From Lacticaseibacillus yichunensis (lineage in GTDB: Bacteria > Bacillota > Bacilli > Lactobacillales > Lactobacillaceae), in assembly GCF_003946405.1 (NCBI RefSeq), contig NZ_RHOG01000008.1, forward strand, positions 27,644 to 91,643: 64,000 bases of DNA. Reading direction: 5' to 3'. Positions 53,938-62,256 of the stretch are shown here, piece by piece. Under the pieces are notes generated by a model, which ran no database searches, was not told the DNA's origin, and saw only the letters and a program-made list of their open reading frames with translations. Positions within the stretch are counted from its first letter, which is position 1. Every line of letters begins with the position of its first letter. A program made the position numbers and the translations under genes.

Positions 53938-55005
53938 ATGCGCAAACAATGGCTCAAGTGGCTACTTCCGGTGTTGGCCTTCATCGTCGCGTTTGGATTA
54001 GGTCGGCTGGATAGTCGCCTGTATCGCCAGCCGATCGGGCAGGTGACCGCGGTGAAAACGGTCAAAAGTGTGAAGACGGTCGACAATTTTGATAATCAAG
54101 ATCGCACCACCACGCAACAAGCGACGGTGCGCTTTTTGAATACCAGCCGGCGCGGGCAGACCACGACGATCACCAATCAATATACGTATAGCGGAACGGT
54201 CGACAGTCCGCTGCGGCGCGGGACCCAACTGTTTTTGACCAATAGCGGCGGCCCATGGCGATTGTCCAATTTTAAGCGGGATGCGATCGTCTTGGCGCTG
54301 GCCGCCTTCACCTTGGTGCTGCTGATGCTGATCGTACGTAAGCGCATCTGGCTCATCAGCGCCAGCATTGCGGTGAACGCCATCTTGTTCACGCTGGCGA
54401 CCCACATTCAAACGGATGCCAGCCGGCCGCTGGTTTGGGCCCTGTTCAGCGGCCTGGCGATCGTGTTTGCGGTGGTGACGGCTTTATTCGTGGTCGGCTG
54501 GCGGCCTGTTTGCGCGGTGGTCGTCGGGGGCACTGTCGGGGCAACGGCGCTGGCGGTGGGCTTGGGCTACGCAATCTTCGCGCTGACCGGTTATCGGGAC
54601 CTCCATCTTGAGGCGGTCAAATATGTGACGCAATCGCCGCAACTCTTGTTTTTCATTCAGATCGTGATCGGGTCGTTGGGCGCTGTGCTCGATGAATGTA
54701 GCGATATCGCGATCTCGATCATGCAACTGGATGGGTCGGGCAAGAAACGCTTCAACGCGGGGATGGCGATCGGGCGCAACGTGATGGGGCCACTGATCAC
54801 TGTATTGTTCATGATTTTTATCGCTGAGACCTTTGCGGAGGCTGTTTTGTGGCTGCGCAATGGCAACGCGATCGACCAGACCATCAGTTGGGTGATGGGG
54901 CTCGGGTTTGCGCAATCCTTGATCTCAGGCTTTGGCATCGTCATCGCGATTCCGCTGACGTCCTTACTTGCGACTTTGGCCGGAAAAAAGGAGGTGGCGG
55001 CATGA
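53938..55005 (+). CDS. YibE/F family membrane protein, first of a pair
   Basis: A 355-residue membrane protein. An N-terminal helix and a soluble outside domain (about 35-115) precede about seven helices. IVIGSLGAVLDECSDIAISIMQL and MAIGRNVMGPLITVLFMIF are the conserved YibE/F core. The function of this family is unknown. Its last codon overlaps the next gene (ATGA), which is also YibE/F-like, so the two halves probably form one complex. GGAGG precedes ATG 53938. Confidence 0.88.
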   Translation: MRKQWLKWLLPVLAFIVAFGLGRLDSRLYRQPIGQVTAVKTVKSVKTVDNFDNQDRTTTQQATVRFLNTSRRGQTTTITNQYTYSGTVDSPLRRGTQLFLTNSGGPWRLSNFKRDAIVLALAAFTLVLLMLIVRKRIWLISASIAVNAILFTLATHIQTDASRPLVWALFSGLAIVFAVVTALFVVGWRPVCAVVVGGTVGATALAVGLGYAIFALTGYRDLHLEAVKYVTQSPQLLFFIQIVIGSLGAVLDECSDIAISIMQLDGSGKKRFNAGMAIGRNVMGPLITVLFMIFIAETFAEAVLWLRNGNAIDQTISWVMGLGFAQSLISGFGIVIAIPLTSLLATLAGKKEVAA

Positions 55006-55733
55006 CGACACTTTCTGCACTGGCTTTGACGCTGCTGGTTTTGATGCTGGCGGTAGGCGGCAAACAGGGCCTCAGCGATGCCTTTGCGCTATTGCTGAAT
55101 GCTGGGCTGATGATCTTGGCCGTGATTTTGATTGCCGGTGGCTTTGCGCCGCTGGCCGTGGCGGCGGTGATTGGGCTGATCGTGCTGGCGGTCACCATCT
55201 TTTTATCCACCACGGATATGAATGTCGCGGGACCGGCGTTTGTGGCCTCGCTGTTAGTGATGACAGGGGTGATCGCGGTGGTCGTGGTCGGCGTGTTGTT
55301 CAGTCACACAGGCGGCTTTGGTGCTGAGGATACCGAGGACCTGGAAGGCTTTTCGTTGACGGTCGGTGTCTCTTTTCAGCAAGTCCTGATCGCCACGGGC
55401 TTGCTGTCGACGCTGGGCGCGATCGCCGAGGCAGCGACTGCGGTTGCGGCGGGTTTGATCGAGCTCGGGGATAATGCCACTGCAGCCGGCCGGCAAGATA
55501 TCGCCCAGGCGATCATTGGGACGGCGCTTAATACGCTGTTCTTCGGTTTTTTCGGCGGCTTTTCCGCCCTGTTCATCTGGTTTGCCAAACTGCGCTATCC
55601 ATTCTGGGAGGTCCTCAACGACCAGATCTTTGCCGGTGAGCTGATTCAGGTCCTGTTTTCAGTGATCGCGGTGGCGGCGACAGTGCCAATGACGATGTGG
55701 GTGGTCGGCCGGCGCCACAGAGAGAAGGGGTAA
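55002..55733 (+). CDS. YibE/F family membrane protein, second of a pair
   Basis: A 243-residue membrane protein with about seven helices. FSLTVGVSFQQVLIATGLLSTLGAIAEAATAVAAGL and DIAQAIIGTALNTLFFGFFGGFSALFIWF repeat the pattern of the first YibE/F protein. There is no soluble outside domain. ATG 55002 overlaps the previous stop by 4 bases and follows GGAGG. It is translationally coupled to the first member and is followed directly by a metallophosphoesterase gene. Confidence 0.88.
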   Translation: MTTLSALALTLLVLMLAVGGKQGLSDAFALLLNAGLMILAVILIAGGFAPLAVAAVIGLIVLAVTIFLSTTDMNVAGPAFVASLLVMTGVIAVVVVGVLFSHTGGFGAEDTEDLEGFSLTVGVSFQQVLIATGLLSTLGAIAEAATAVAAGLIELGDNATAAGRQDIAQAIIGTALNTLFFGFFGGFSALFIWFAKLRYPFWEVLNDQIFAGELIQVLFSVIAVAATVPMTMWVVGRRHREKG

Positions 55734-55734
55734 G

Positions 55735-56343
55735 ATGAATTTTTTCATTGCGGATACGCATTTTTTCCACGTCGATCTGCTCGGCCAAAATGATTTCGCG
55801 CCGCGCTTGTTTGACTCAGTCGAGGCGATGGACGAGGCGCTGATTGCGGCGTGGAACGCGCGGGTCGATGATAACGATGTCGTCTATCATCTTGGCGACA
55901 TTGCGATGAATCCCGAAGCCATGCCCAGCGATGGTGACGTGGCGGCGCTTCTGACGCGGCTGAATGGGCGCATCGTGTTCATCAAGGGCAATCACGATTA
56001 CAACAGCCGCTTCAAGTACCTGGCCGCGCATGATCCCGGGTGGCATGGGCAGCCGCGGTACGAGTTCCACGAGGTCGGCACGATCATCAAGGATGACCAC
56101 ACGCAGTTCATCATGACGCATTATCCACTGATGCTCGGCATCACCAGCCAGACATTGAATCTCCATGGTCACATTCACCACAGCATGGTGCCGCTCGCCG
56201 AAAACATCAACGTTGGGGTCGATGCCCCGGAGCGTGACCTATTGGCAGATCCGCCGGCTTGGGGGAGCCCTTTGATTGCTTTGGAGATCCATGAGATTTT
56301 CAAAGCCAAGCGGCGCGTTTTGACAAAAATGAAAGAAAAATAA
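55735..56343 (+). CDS. Calcineurin-like metallophosphoesterase
   Basis: A 202-residue binuclear metallophosphoesterase. Ligands are in FIADTHFFH, YHLGDIAM, IKGNHD, MTHYPL and LHGHIHHS, followed by NINVGVDA. It resembles the small phage-type and YmdB-unrelated phosphoesterases often annotated only by fold; the substrate is unknown. ATG 55735 lies 1 base after the preceding stop, so it belongs to the YibE/F transcript. Confidence 0.9.
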   Translation: MNFFIADTHFFHVDLLGQNDFAPRLFDSVEAMDEALIAAWNARVDDNDVVYHLGDIAMNPEAMPSDGDVAALLTRLNGRIVFIKGNHDYNSRFKYLAAHDPGWHGQPRYEFHEVGTIIKDDHTQFIMTHYPLMLGITSQTLNLHGHIHHSMVPLAENINVGVDAPERDLLADPPAWGSPLIALEIHEIFKAKRRVLTKMKEK

Positions 56344-56357
56344 TATTCACATTGATT

Positions 56358-56386
56358 TCTCATCTTATTCCCGTTACACTGTTCCT
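56358..56386 (+). promoter_or_regulatory. Promoter of the 78-residue gene
   Basis: A TTGATT -35-like and a TACACT -10-like element about 17 bases apart lie at roughly 56353-56382, just ahead of ATG 56402. Confidence 0.45.
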
Positions 56387-56401
56387 AACGGGGGTAGGGG
56401 A

Positions 56402-56638
56402 ATGGAAACGCAGGATCAAACAAAATTGCAGCAGTTGCGCCGCGATGTGCTTGCGGCCTGTCCAAATGAGGCGGCGGCGCGCATCAACGCCCTGCTGGTG
56501 CTGGGCTTTCGCAAGATCACAGCTGGCAACTTTTCATCGGATTATTTTCAGTTCAGCTTTTGGCCACAGCTTTTGCCGTATCTCAGCGAGCCGGATCAGC
56601 CTGCGTTAGCCGCACGTTTCCGTGACTGGATCGTGTGA
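56402..56638 (+). CDS. Small uncharacterised protein, 78 residues
   Basis: A short soluble protein (METQDQTKLQQLRRDVLAACPNEAAARINALL...) with helical character and an aromatic patch FSSDYFQFSFWPQLLPYL. It is not recognised. A GGGGGTAGGGG stretch upstream can serve as ribosome site. An overlapping plus-strand frame (56352-56609) reads less like protein. A family B repeat begins 65 bases after its stop. Confidence 0.6.
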   Translation: METQDQTKLQQLRRDVLAACPNEAAARINALLVLGFRKITAGNFSSDYFQFSFWPQLLPYLSEPDQPALAARFRDWIV

Positions 56639-56702
56639 GGCGGCCGGCTGGTCCGGTTTTTTGGTGCGGGCGAAGGGGAGGCGGCGCACAACGATTGGGC
56701 AC

Positions 56703-56845
56703 AGCGGGCCGTCCACCCTATTCAGTCGGGCGCCGGCCCGCATGGTGGAAACATCTAGGCAGCTCATGCACTCGGTGGCTAGGAGCACCACCAAGCACCT
56801 GAGCTGACCTAGCTGTTCCACCATCCCGCGGGCCGTAGCACCTTC
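56703..56845. repeat. Family B structured intergenic repeat, one unit
   Basis: The hairpin 56742-56824 is closed by ATGGTGGAA/TTCCACCAT. The inner CTAGGCAGCTCA/TGAGCTGACCTAG stem and apical GGTGGCTAGGAGCACCACC show changes on both sides relative to other copies. The spacer CATCCCGCGGGCC ends the unit. Confidence 0.8.
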
Positions 56846-56912
56846 CGAAAATTTGCGCGATTTGCGCTGCTTCGTTACAATAACTGGGAAGTGTCGCGAA
56901 AGGAGACCATCG

Positions 56913-57497
56913 ATGGCAGAACAAAAAAATAGCCGCTCACTCAGCGACCAGATCGAGCAGGCGACGGCGCCTGGCGAGCCATTGCGGGTGGTGCAACTGA
57001 CGCCGGACCTGATCACGATCGACCAGCGGCGCTACCGCATCGAAGTGGATCACAAGCAAGCCTTTGAGCGCGAACGCCTCAGCGAGCGGTATAACGAGAT
57101 TCTCGATAAATACGATTACGTCGTCGGCGACTGGGGTTACGATCAATTGCGGCTTCGCGGTTTTTACCGAGCGGACGACCCGCGTGCGCCCAAAGATCAG
57201 TTGATCTCAACGCTCGAGGATTACCTCTATGAATATTGCAACTTTGGCTGTGCCTATTTCGTGCTGGCCAGGCTCGATGCGCCGGCCGTGAAGCCGCCGC
57301 GGCGCCGCACACGAGGCTCACGCGCTGGCAAAAATGGTGCGGAGACCCGCGACACGCGACCGGCCAAACCCTACACGGAGCAAAAGGTGCATGCCGTCGA
57401 CCCGAAAGGCAAGCACGTTCAAAGCCGCGGCGGTGGCCATCACCGGCGCTTCACCATTCGCCAGCGCGATGATCAAGACGGAAAGAAGCAGGACTGA
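56913..57497 (+). CDS. yutD: YutD family protein (DUF1027)
   Basis: A 194-residue protein of the DUF1027/YutD family. The conserved domain is residues 25-125: RYRIEVDHKQAFERERLSERYNEILDKYDYVVGDWGYDQLRLRGFY. The rest is a long, very basic, Arg/Gly-rich tail. The function is unknown. AAAGGAG precedes ATG 56913; the frame extends to 56853 into non-coding sequence. The yutD-yutF-TIGR01906 order is conserved in lactobacilli. Confidence 0.9.
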   Translation: MAEQKNSRSLSDQIEQATAPGEPLRVVQLTPDLITIDQRRYRIEVDHKQAFERERLSERYNEILDKYDYVVGDWGYDQLRLRGFYRADDPRAPKDQLISTLEDYLYEYCNFGCAYFVLARLDAPAVKPPRRRTRGSRAGKNGAETRDTRPAKPYTEQKVHAVDPKGKHVQSRGGGHHRRFTIRQRDDQDGKKQD

Positions 57498-57500
57498 TAA

Positions 57501-58277
57501 GTGACATATAAAGGCTACATGATTGATCTAGACGGCACCGTGTATCGCGGCCGGGAACGAATTCCCGAGGCGCGGGATTTCATCTTGCGTCTGCAAGCGA
57601 AACATCTGCCGTTTCTTTTTCTCACCAATAACACGACCAAGTCGCCGCAAGATGTCTGCCGGAACCTGGCGGCCAACCACGATATTTTTGCCGAACCCAG
57701 CCAAGTCTATACGCCATCTTTGGCCACGGCGGCCTGGATCCAGGAACAAAACGGAGGCGATGCGCGCGGCAAGACGGTGTATGTGATCGGGGAGCTCGGG
57801 TTGAAGCAGGCGCTGCTGGACATTGGGCTGACCTTCAATGAGGTCGATCCCGATTATGTGGTGGTCGGGCTGGATTATGATGTCACATACCACAAATTTG
57901 AGCTTGCGACATTGGCCATTCAGCGCGGGGCATTTTTCATCGGGACGAACGCGGATACCAATTTGCCAAACGAGCGCGGCCATGTGCCAGGCGCGGGCTC
58001 TGTGATCGCCTTGGTCGAACGGGCAACGCAGCAAAAGGCGTTTTATATTGGCAAACCAGAGGCGATCATTATGCGCCAGGGCCTACGCCGGATGCAGTTG
58101 AACAAAGAGGACGTGGTGATGGTCGGCGACAACTACCACACGGATATCATGGCAGGCATCAACGCGGGCATCGATACCTTGTTGGTTTACACCGGCATCT
58201 CGACCAAGGCGGAAGTGGCCGAGGAAAAAGTACAACCGACGCATCAGATCGATTCGCTGGCGGACTGGGAGGTCTGA
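57501..58277 (+). CDS. NagD-type HAD phosphatase (YutF, TIGR01457)
   Basis: A 258-residue HAD subfamily IIA hydrolase. YKGYMIDLDGTVYRG is motif I, FLTNNTTKSP motif II, and VGDNYHTDIMAGINAGIDTLLV motif IV with a C2-type cap in between. The Bacillus homologue YutF dephosphorylates sugar phosphates and nucleotides in vitro. It starts with GTG 57501, 3 bases after the yutD stop, so it is coupled to yutD. Confidence 0.92.
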   Translation: MTYKGYMIDLDGTVYRGRERIPEARDFILRLQAKHLPFLFLTNNTTKSPQDVCRNLAANHDIFAEPSQVYTPSLATAAWIQEQNGGDARGKTVYVIGELGLKQALLDIGLTFNEVDPDYVVVGLDYDVTYHKFELATLAIQRGAFFIGTNADTNLPNERGHVPGAGSVIALVERATQQKAFYIGKPEAIIMRQGLRRMQLNKEDVVMVGDNYHTDIMAGINAGIDTLLVYTGISTKAEVAEEKVQPTHQIDSLADWEV

Positions 58278-58279
58278 GT

Positions 58280-58906
58280 ATGACGCGTCTTTGGCCCTGG
58301 AAGCTGGGGAGTTGGCTGGCGGTGATCAGTGGGGCGGTGGTGCTGACGCTGCTTTTGTCGTTTCCGCTGTACGCCTTTTTCATGCAGGTGGAGGATCTAC
58401 CGGCGATCGCGGCCATGCCAGCGGGGCAGCTTTTTCGCAATTATGCCATCTTGATGCTGTATCTTTGCGTGCCCGGGGTCAGTCCGTTGCGTCTGCCCGA
58501 TTTTCCAGTTTCAGCCAGTGGCGCGCAGCATTTTGCCGATGTGAAAAATCTGTTTCTGCTTGCCCTTGTGATCTTTATTTTGACCTCGCCTGTGCTGGTC
58601 CATTTTCTGCGGCGACTTAGCCAGAGACATGAGCGCTGGCGCCTGGTGCGCGGGGCACAGGTCGGCGCAGTGGTGCCGATCGTGCTGTTGGGGCTGATGG
58701 CGGTGAATTTCGACACGGTCTTCATCACGTTTCACAAATTGCTGTTCCGCAATGACGACTGGCTGTTTGATCCGGCCACCGATCCGATCATCAATGTTTT
58801 GCCTGAGGATTTCTTTGCGGCCTGTTTTGGGCTGGCGCTCCTGCTGTTTGAGGCAGCGATGATCTGGGCAATCTGGCGGGGCCGCCAAGACGCCCGGCGC
58901 AATTGA
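58280..58906 (+). CDS. TIGR01906 family integral membrane protein (DUF1461)
   Basis: A 208-residue membrane protein with five hydrophobic segments. The region NYAILMLYLCVPGVSPLRLPDFPVSASGAQHFADVKNLF is the family signature between helices one and two, and FHKLLFRNDDWLFDPATDPIINVLPEDFF is the large outer loop. The function is unknown. ATG 58280 is 2 bases after the yutF stop, keeping the yutD operon order. A terminator follows. Confidence 0.9.
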   Translation: MTRLWPWKLGSWLAVISGAVVLTLLLSFPLYAFFMQVEDLPAIAAMPAGQLFRNYAILMLYLCVPGVSPLRLPDFPVSASGAQHFADVKNLFLLALVIFILTSPVLVHFLRRLSQRHERWRLVRGAQVGAVVPIVLLGLMAVNFDTVFITFHKLLFRNDDWLFDPATDPIINVLPEDFFAACFGLALLLFEAAMIWAIWRGRQDARRN

Positions 58907-58917
58907 ACAGAAAAAAT

Positions 58918-58955
58918 AGCACCCGCAACCTCATTTTGAGAGCTTGCGGGTGCTT
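58918..58955. terminator. Terminator between the TIGR01906 gene and dedA
   Basis: AGCACCCGCAA...TTGCGGGTGCTTTTG, between convergent genes. Confidence 0.88.
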
Positions 58956-58966
58956 TTGTGTGCCGG

Positions 58967-59611
58967 TCATTCGGCTGTGGGCTTGCGGTTGCGTAGCGCT
59001 GTGATGAGGACTGGAACAAGTGAAATGGCGATGATGCCGATGACGACCAGGGAAAAATGGGCCTTCACGAATGGCTGGTTGCCGAAGAAAAAGCCGGCGA
59101 TGCAGCACATGGTCACCCAGAGGAAGCCCCCGAGAAGATTGTAGTGGATGAATTTTCGATAATTCATCCGCGAGCCGCCGGAAACGAATGGGGCGAAGGT
59201 GCGAATCAGCGGGATGAACCGTGCGATCGCGATCGTCTTGCCCCCGTGTTTATTGAAAAATGCCTCCGCCTGGCCGAGCTTCTCCTGATTGATCAGGCGG
59301 CCAAAGCGCGAGCTATTGCTGGCGGCGAGCCCGAGGTGTCGGCCAATCTCGTAATTGACCGTATCGCCGAGCACCGCCGCCGCCAAGAAGATCGCAAACA
59401 ACAGCCAGACGTTGAGGTGATATGCTTCATTTGCTGCCAGCGCGCATGCCGCAAAGAGTAGCGAATCGCCAGGCAGAAACGGAAAGATCACGATACCGGT
59501 CTCGATGAAGATCATCACGAACAAGATCAGGTAGGTCCAGTTGCCAAAACTGTTGATGATGGTGATCAGGTGTTCGTCGATGTGCAAAATAAAATCGATC
59601 AGTTGGGGCAT
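58967..59611 (-). CDS. dedA: DedA family membrane protein
   Basis: A 214-residue DedA protein with about six membrane segments. FIETGIVIFPFLPGDSLLFAACALA and FGRLINQEKLGQAEAFFNKHGGKTIAIARFIPLIRTFAPFVSGGSRMNYRKF carry the conserved acidic and Arg residues. Some DedA proteins (UptA) recycle undecaprenyl phosphate, others transport other lipids. AAAGGAGGG precedes ATG 59611. Together with the DUF368 gene it suggests two recycling routes in one organism. Confidence 0.93.
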   Translation of the reverse strand: MPQLIDFILHIDEHLITIINSFGNWTYLILFVMIFIETGIVIFPFLPGDSLLFAACALAANEAYHLNVWLLFAIFLAAAVLGDTVNYEIGRHLGLAASNSSRFGRLINQEKLGQAEAFFNKHGGKTIAIARFIPLIRTFAPFVSGGSRMNYRKFIHYNLLGGFLWVTMCCIAGFFFGNQPFVKAHFSLVVIGIIAISLVPVLITALRNRKPTAE

Positions 59612-59689
59612 GAGGCCCTCCTTTGAGAACGTGTTAAAGCAAGTATACCGAAGCCCCGTGGGTGAACCGCATAAGAAACGGTAAAGTTA

Positions 59690-60259
59690 TCAGTAATTGT
59701 CGTCTTCCAATTCGGGATGGGAATGCGCCAAGCGGCTGGCCGAGGCCGCCGCGATCGCCCCGACTATATCATCGAGGAAGGTGTGAATGATGCCAGGCTC
59801 ATGGGCGTTGAGCTTTGCCAAGATGCCCGGTTTGACCCGGTCGATGTAGCCATAGTTGGTGAAGCCGATCGAACCATAGACGTTGACGATGGAAAAAGCG
59901 AGAATCTCATCGCAGCCATACAGCCCTTCATCTTCGGCAATGATGTTTTGCAGCGGCTGCTCAAGCGTGCCAGCTTCGGCCGCCTTGTCCAGCGCGATGC
60001 CGGTCATCACCGCATTTTGGACCTCGCGTTTATGCAAGACGATCCGCACATTTTCCGTGGCAGCTTCGAGGGTGAGACCCGGGATGAATTTTGCCTGTAA
60101 AAACATGACCAGTTCGCCGATTGCCGGGAGTTCGACCCCGCGCTCTTTCAGCATTGCGATCGTGTGCGCATAAAGCCGTGCCTCATTCGTCTCGACTTTT
60201 TCCCGTGCGGCTTGGCGTGCGGCCTTTTCTTGCGCCTTGTTGTCGTTGTCCATGACCAT
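59690..60259 (-). CDS. PgpA-family phosphatidylglycerophosphatase (YutG-like)
   Basis: A 189-residue protein of the PgpA family. LHKREVQNAVMTGIALDKAAE, GLYGCDEILAFSIVNVYGSIGFTNYGYIDR and HTFLDDIVGAIAAASASRLAH are the conserved blocks with acidic metal ligands. PgpA dephosphorylates phosphatidylglycerophosphate; the Gram-positive YutG group is less well tested. There is no hydrophobic helix strong enough to be certain of membrane insertion. AAGAAGG precedes ATG 60259. Confidence 0.9.
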   Translation of the reverse strand: MVMDNDNKAQEKAARQAAREKVETNEARLYAHTIAMLKERGVELPAIGELVMFLQAKFIPGLTLEAATENVRIVLHKREVQNAVMTGIALDKAAEAGTLEQPLQNIIAEDEGLYGCDEILAFSIVNVYGSIGFTNYGYIDRVKPGILAKLNAHEPGIIHTFLDDIVGAIAAASASRLAHSHPELEDDNY

Positions 60260-60270
60260 CCTTCTTCCTA

Positions 60271-61326
60271 TTAATGATAGAGTTGTGTGCTGTGGAGGGC
60301 CTGACGCCGCTCCGGATACAGAAAACTCAGGGTCTCATTGACCGCAGTCGGCGCCTCACCGAACCCACTGGCGATCAATTTTACCTTGCCAGGATAAGTG
60401 ACCGCATCGCCCACGGCAAAAATGCCAGGGGTGGAGGTTTGCATCTGCGAGGTGACCACGATCTCGTTGTGCTCGAGGGTCAGGGGCCAGTTGCGCAGCT
60501 GCCGATTTTCGCTCATAAAGCCGTAGTTGACGAGCAGGCGGTCGACGTTCAGCGTGCGGGTCTCATCCCCGCGGACTTGGTCAAGGGTGACATCCAGGCG
60601 CGGACCGTTGGCGGTGACACCTTGAATCAGAAATGGCGTGTGCAGCTGAACGGTGGAGTGATGGAGCTCATCCACGCTGGATTCCAGCCCGCGGAACTGG
60701 TCGCGGCGATGGATCAAATGCACGCTTTTTGCGATCGGCGCCAGAGCCAGTGCCCAATCGATCGCGGAGTCGCCGCCACCTGCGATCGCAACATCGAGGC
60801 CCTTGAAGCTGTCGAGGTCGCGCACATAATAGAAAAGCTTTGTCCCCTCCAGTGCCGGGTCGTAGGGGCAGGCGAGTTTTCGCGGCGTGAAGGCCCCGCC
60901 GCCAGTTGCGATGATCACGCTTTTTGTGTGAAAAATACCATTCGTCGTCCCCAGCAAAAAGGTGCCATCGGGCTGCGGGTCAATTGTTTGCACATTGGTT
61001 GCGGTCTTGATCGTCGGGTGAAAATGGGCGGCTTGTTGCTCGAGTTGGGCGACTAGCTCTTGGCCGCTGATGCCGGTAAAGCCGCCGATGTCGTATAGAA
61101 TTTTCGCTGGATACAAGTTGCCAGTCTGACCGCCCAGTTCACTCAGGCTTTCCAGCAGCAGGACGTCGGCGCTGTGCAGTCCCGCATAAAAAGCGGCGAA
61201 CATGCCAACCGGGCCGCCGCCGATGACCGCGATCTCGTACAAGTGCTGACGCTCCGGTTCGTGGTTTGTGTCGTGGTTAGCAGGATAGTTCGTTTGGTTT
61301 TTCGGTTGATGGCTCATTTCGTTCAT
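60271..61326 (-). CDS. Ferredoxin/flavodoxin--NADP+ reductase (YumC type)
   Basis: A 351-residue thioredoxin-reductase-like FAD enzyme without the redox Cys pair. FAD binding is [25 protein letters not shown] binding is [15 protein letters not shown], and [30 protein letters not shown] is the FAD tail motif of type 2 FNR. It passes electrons between NADPH and ferredoxin or flavodoxin. About 28 extra N-terminal residues rich in Asn/His/Gln precede the FAD domain. GGAG precedes ATG 61326. Confidence 0.94.
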   Translation of the reverse strand: MNEMSHQPKNQTNYPANHDTNHEPERQHLYEIAVIGGGPVGMFAAFYAGLHSADVLLLESLSELGGQTGNLYPAKILYDIGGFTGISGQELVAQLEQQAAHFHPTIKTATNVQTIDPQPDGTFLLGTTNGIFHTKSVIIATGGGAFTPRKLACPYDPALEGTKLFYYVRDLDSFKGLDVAIAGGGDSAIDWALALAPIAKSVHLIHRRDQFRGLESSVDELHHSTVQLHTPFLIQGVTANGPRLDVTLDQVRGDETRTLNVDRLLVNYGFMSENRQLRNWPLTLEHNEIVVTSQMQTSTPGIFAVGDAVTYPGKVKLIASGFGEAPTAVNETLSFLYPERRQALHSTQLYH

Positions 61327-61668
61327 GTGCGTTCTCCGTTTCTGTTCAATCGCTGTCTTCTATCATCATAGTGGCACATCGGCCAACGCACAACCGGAAC
61401 TAAGACAAATGGGTGCAGCCGACTTTGATGCGAGACGTTCTTTACTATTGTACGCCGTTTTATGCGACTGGTCAGGCAAGGGAGTCGGTGGTCTAAACGA
61501 AATGGCGTGGGCCAAGCGACAGACGCATCTTTGCGAGGTGACTCCGGTAGCCCCGGTCCGCGCGCACTTGATATAACCCACAGACCAACATCTCCCTGTG
61601 CGTGGCGCTTCGCCTAGTATTTGAAAGCGGTATTAGGTAAAATGGTTGAGAAATACGAGGAGGCAATC
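61327..61668. other. 342-base gap without a gene
   Basis: It separates the ferredoxin reductase and the cyclophilin gene. I see no repeat of family A or B, no terminator and no recognisable RNA motif. Short open frames here lack ribosome sites. An AGGTAAAATGG stretch near 61634 may contain the -10 box of the cyclophilin gene. Confidence 0.5.
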
Positions 61669-62256
61669 ATGACATATCCACAATTAGAACTTGAAAACTT
61701 TTCCGGGCCAAAAGCCGTGATCGACACGACGATGGGCACGATCACGGTGGCCCTTTTTCCGGCGCAGGCGCCAAAAGCCGTTGAGAATTTCATCGGCTTG
61801 GCCAACAAAGGCTACTATGACGGGGGCACGTTCCACCGTGTGATTCCAGACTTCATGATTCAAGGCGGCGACCCGACTGGCACAGGGGCCGGCGGTGAGA
61901 GCATCTGGGGGGACGCCTTTGAGGATGAATTTTCCGCAGAGCTCTTCAATCTTCGGGGTGCGCTGTCGATGGCAAACGCCGGACCAAACACAAATGGCAG
62001 TCAATTTTTCATTGTCACCAATGAACATCTGAATCCGAGCATGGCCTCGCAGTTGCCAGCGGCCGGGTACCCACAAGCGGCGACCGATGCCTATCAGCAG
62101 GGCGGGACCCCGTGGCTCGATGGCCGCCACACCGTTTTCGGCCACGTTCTTGAGGGCATGTCTGTCGTTGACGCGATCAGCAAAGTCAAAACAACGAACG
62201 ACAAGCCGGAGACACCGGTAACGATCAACCACGTGACAATCGAGGAGGCCAAATAG
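61669..62256 (+). CDS. Cyclophilin-type peptidyl-prolyl isomerase
   Basis: A 195-residue cytoplasmic cyclophilin without signal peptide. FHRVIPDFMIQGGDPTGTGAGG carries the catalytic Arg, ALSMANAGPNTNGSQFFIVTNE the conserved Gln/Phe pocket, and DGRHTVFGHVLEGMSVVDAI the C-terminal motif. A SASQLPAAGYPQAATDAYQQGG-like insert is typical of lactobacilli. GAGGAGG precedes ATG 61669. The ROK kinase starts immediately after its stop. Confidence 0.94.
   Translation: MTYPQLELENFSGPKAVIDTTMGTITVALFPAQAPKAVENFIGLANKGYYDGGTFHRVIPDFMIQGGDPTGTGAGGESIWGDAFEDEFSAELFNLRGALSMANAGPNTNGSQFFIVTNEHLNPSMASQLPAAGYPQAATDAYQQGGTPWLDGRHTVFGHVLEGMSVVDAISKVKTTNDKPETPVTINHVTIEEAK

Noticed and set aside
61327..61668. Short overlapping ORFs between the ferredoxin reductase and the cyclophilin gene
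   Set aside because: No ribosome sites and no recognisable protein features.
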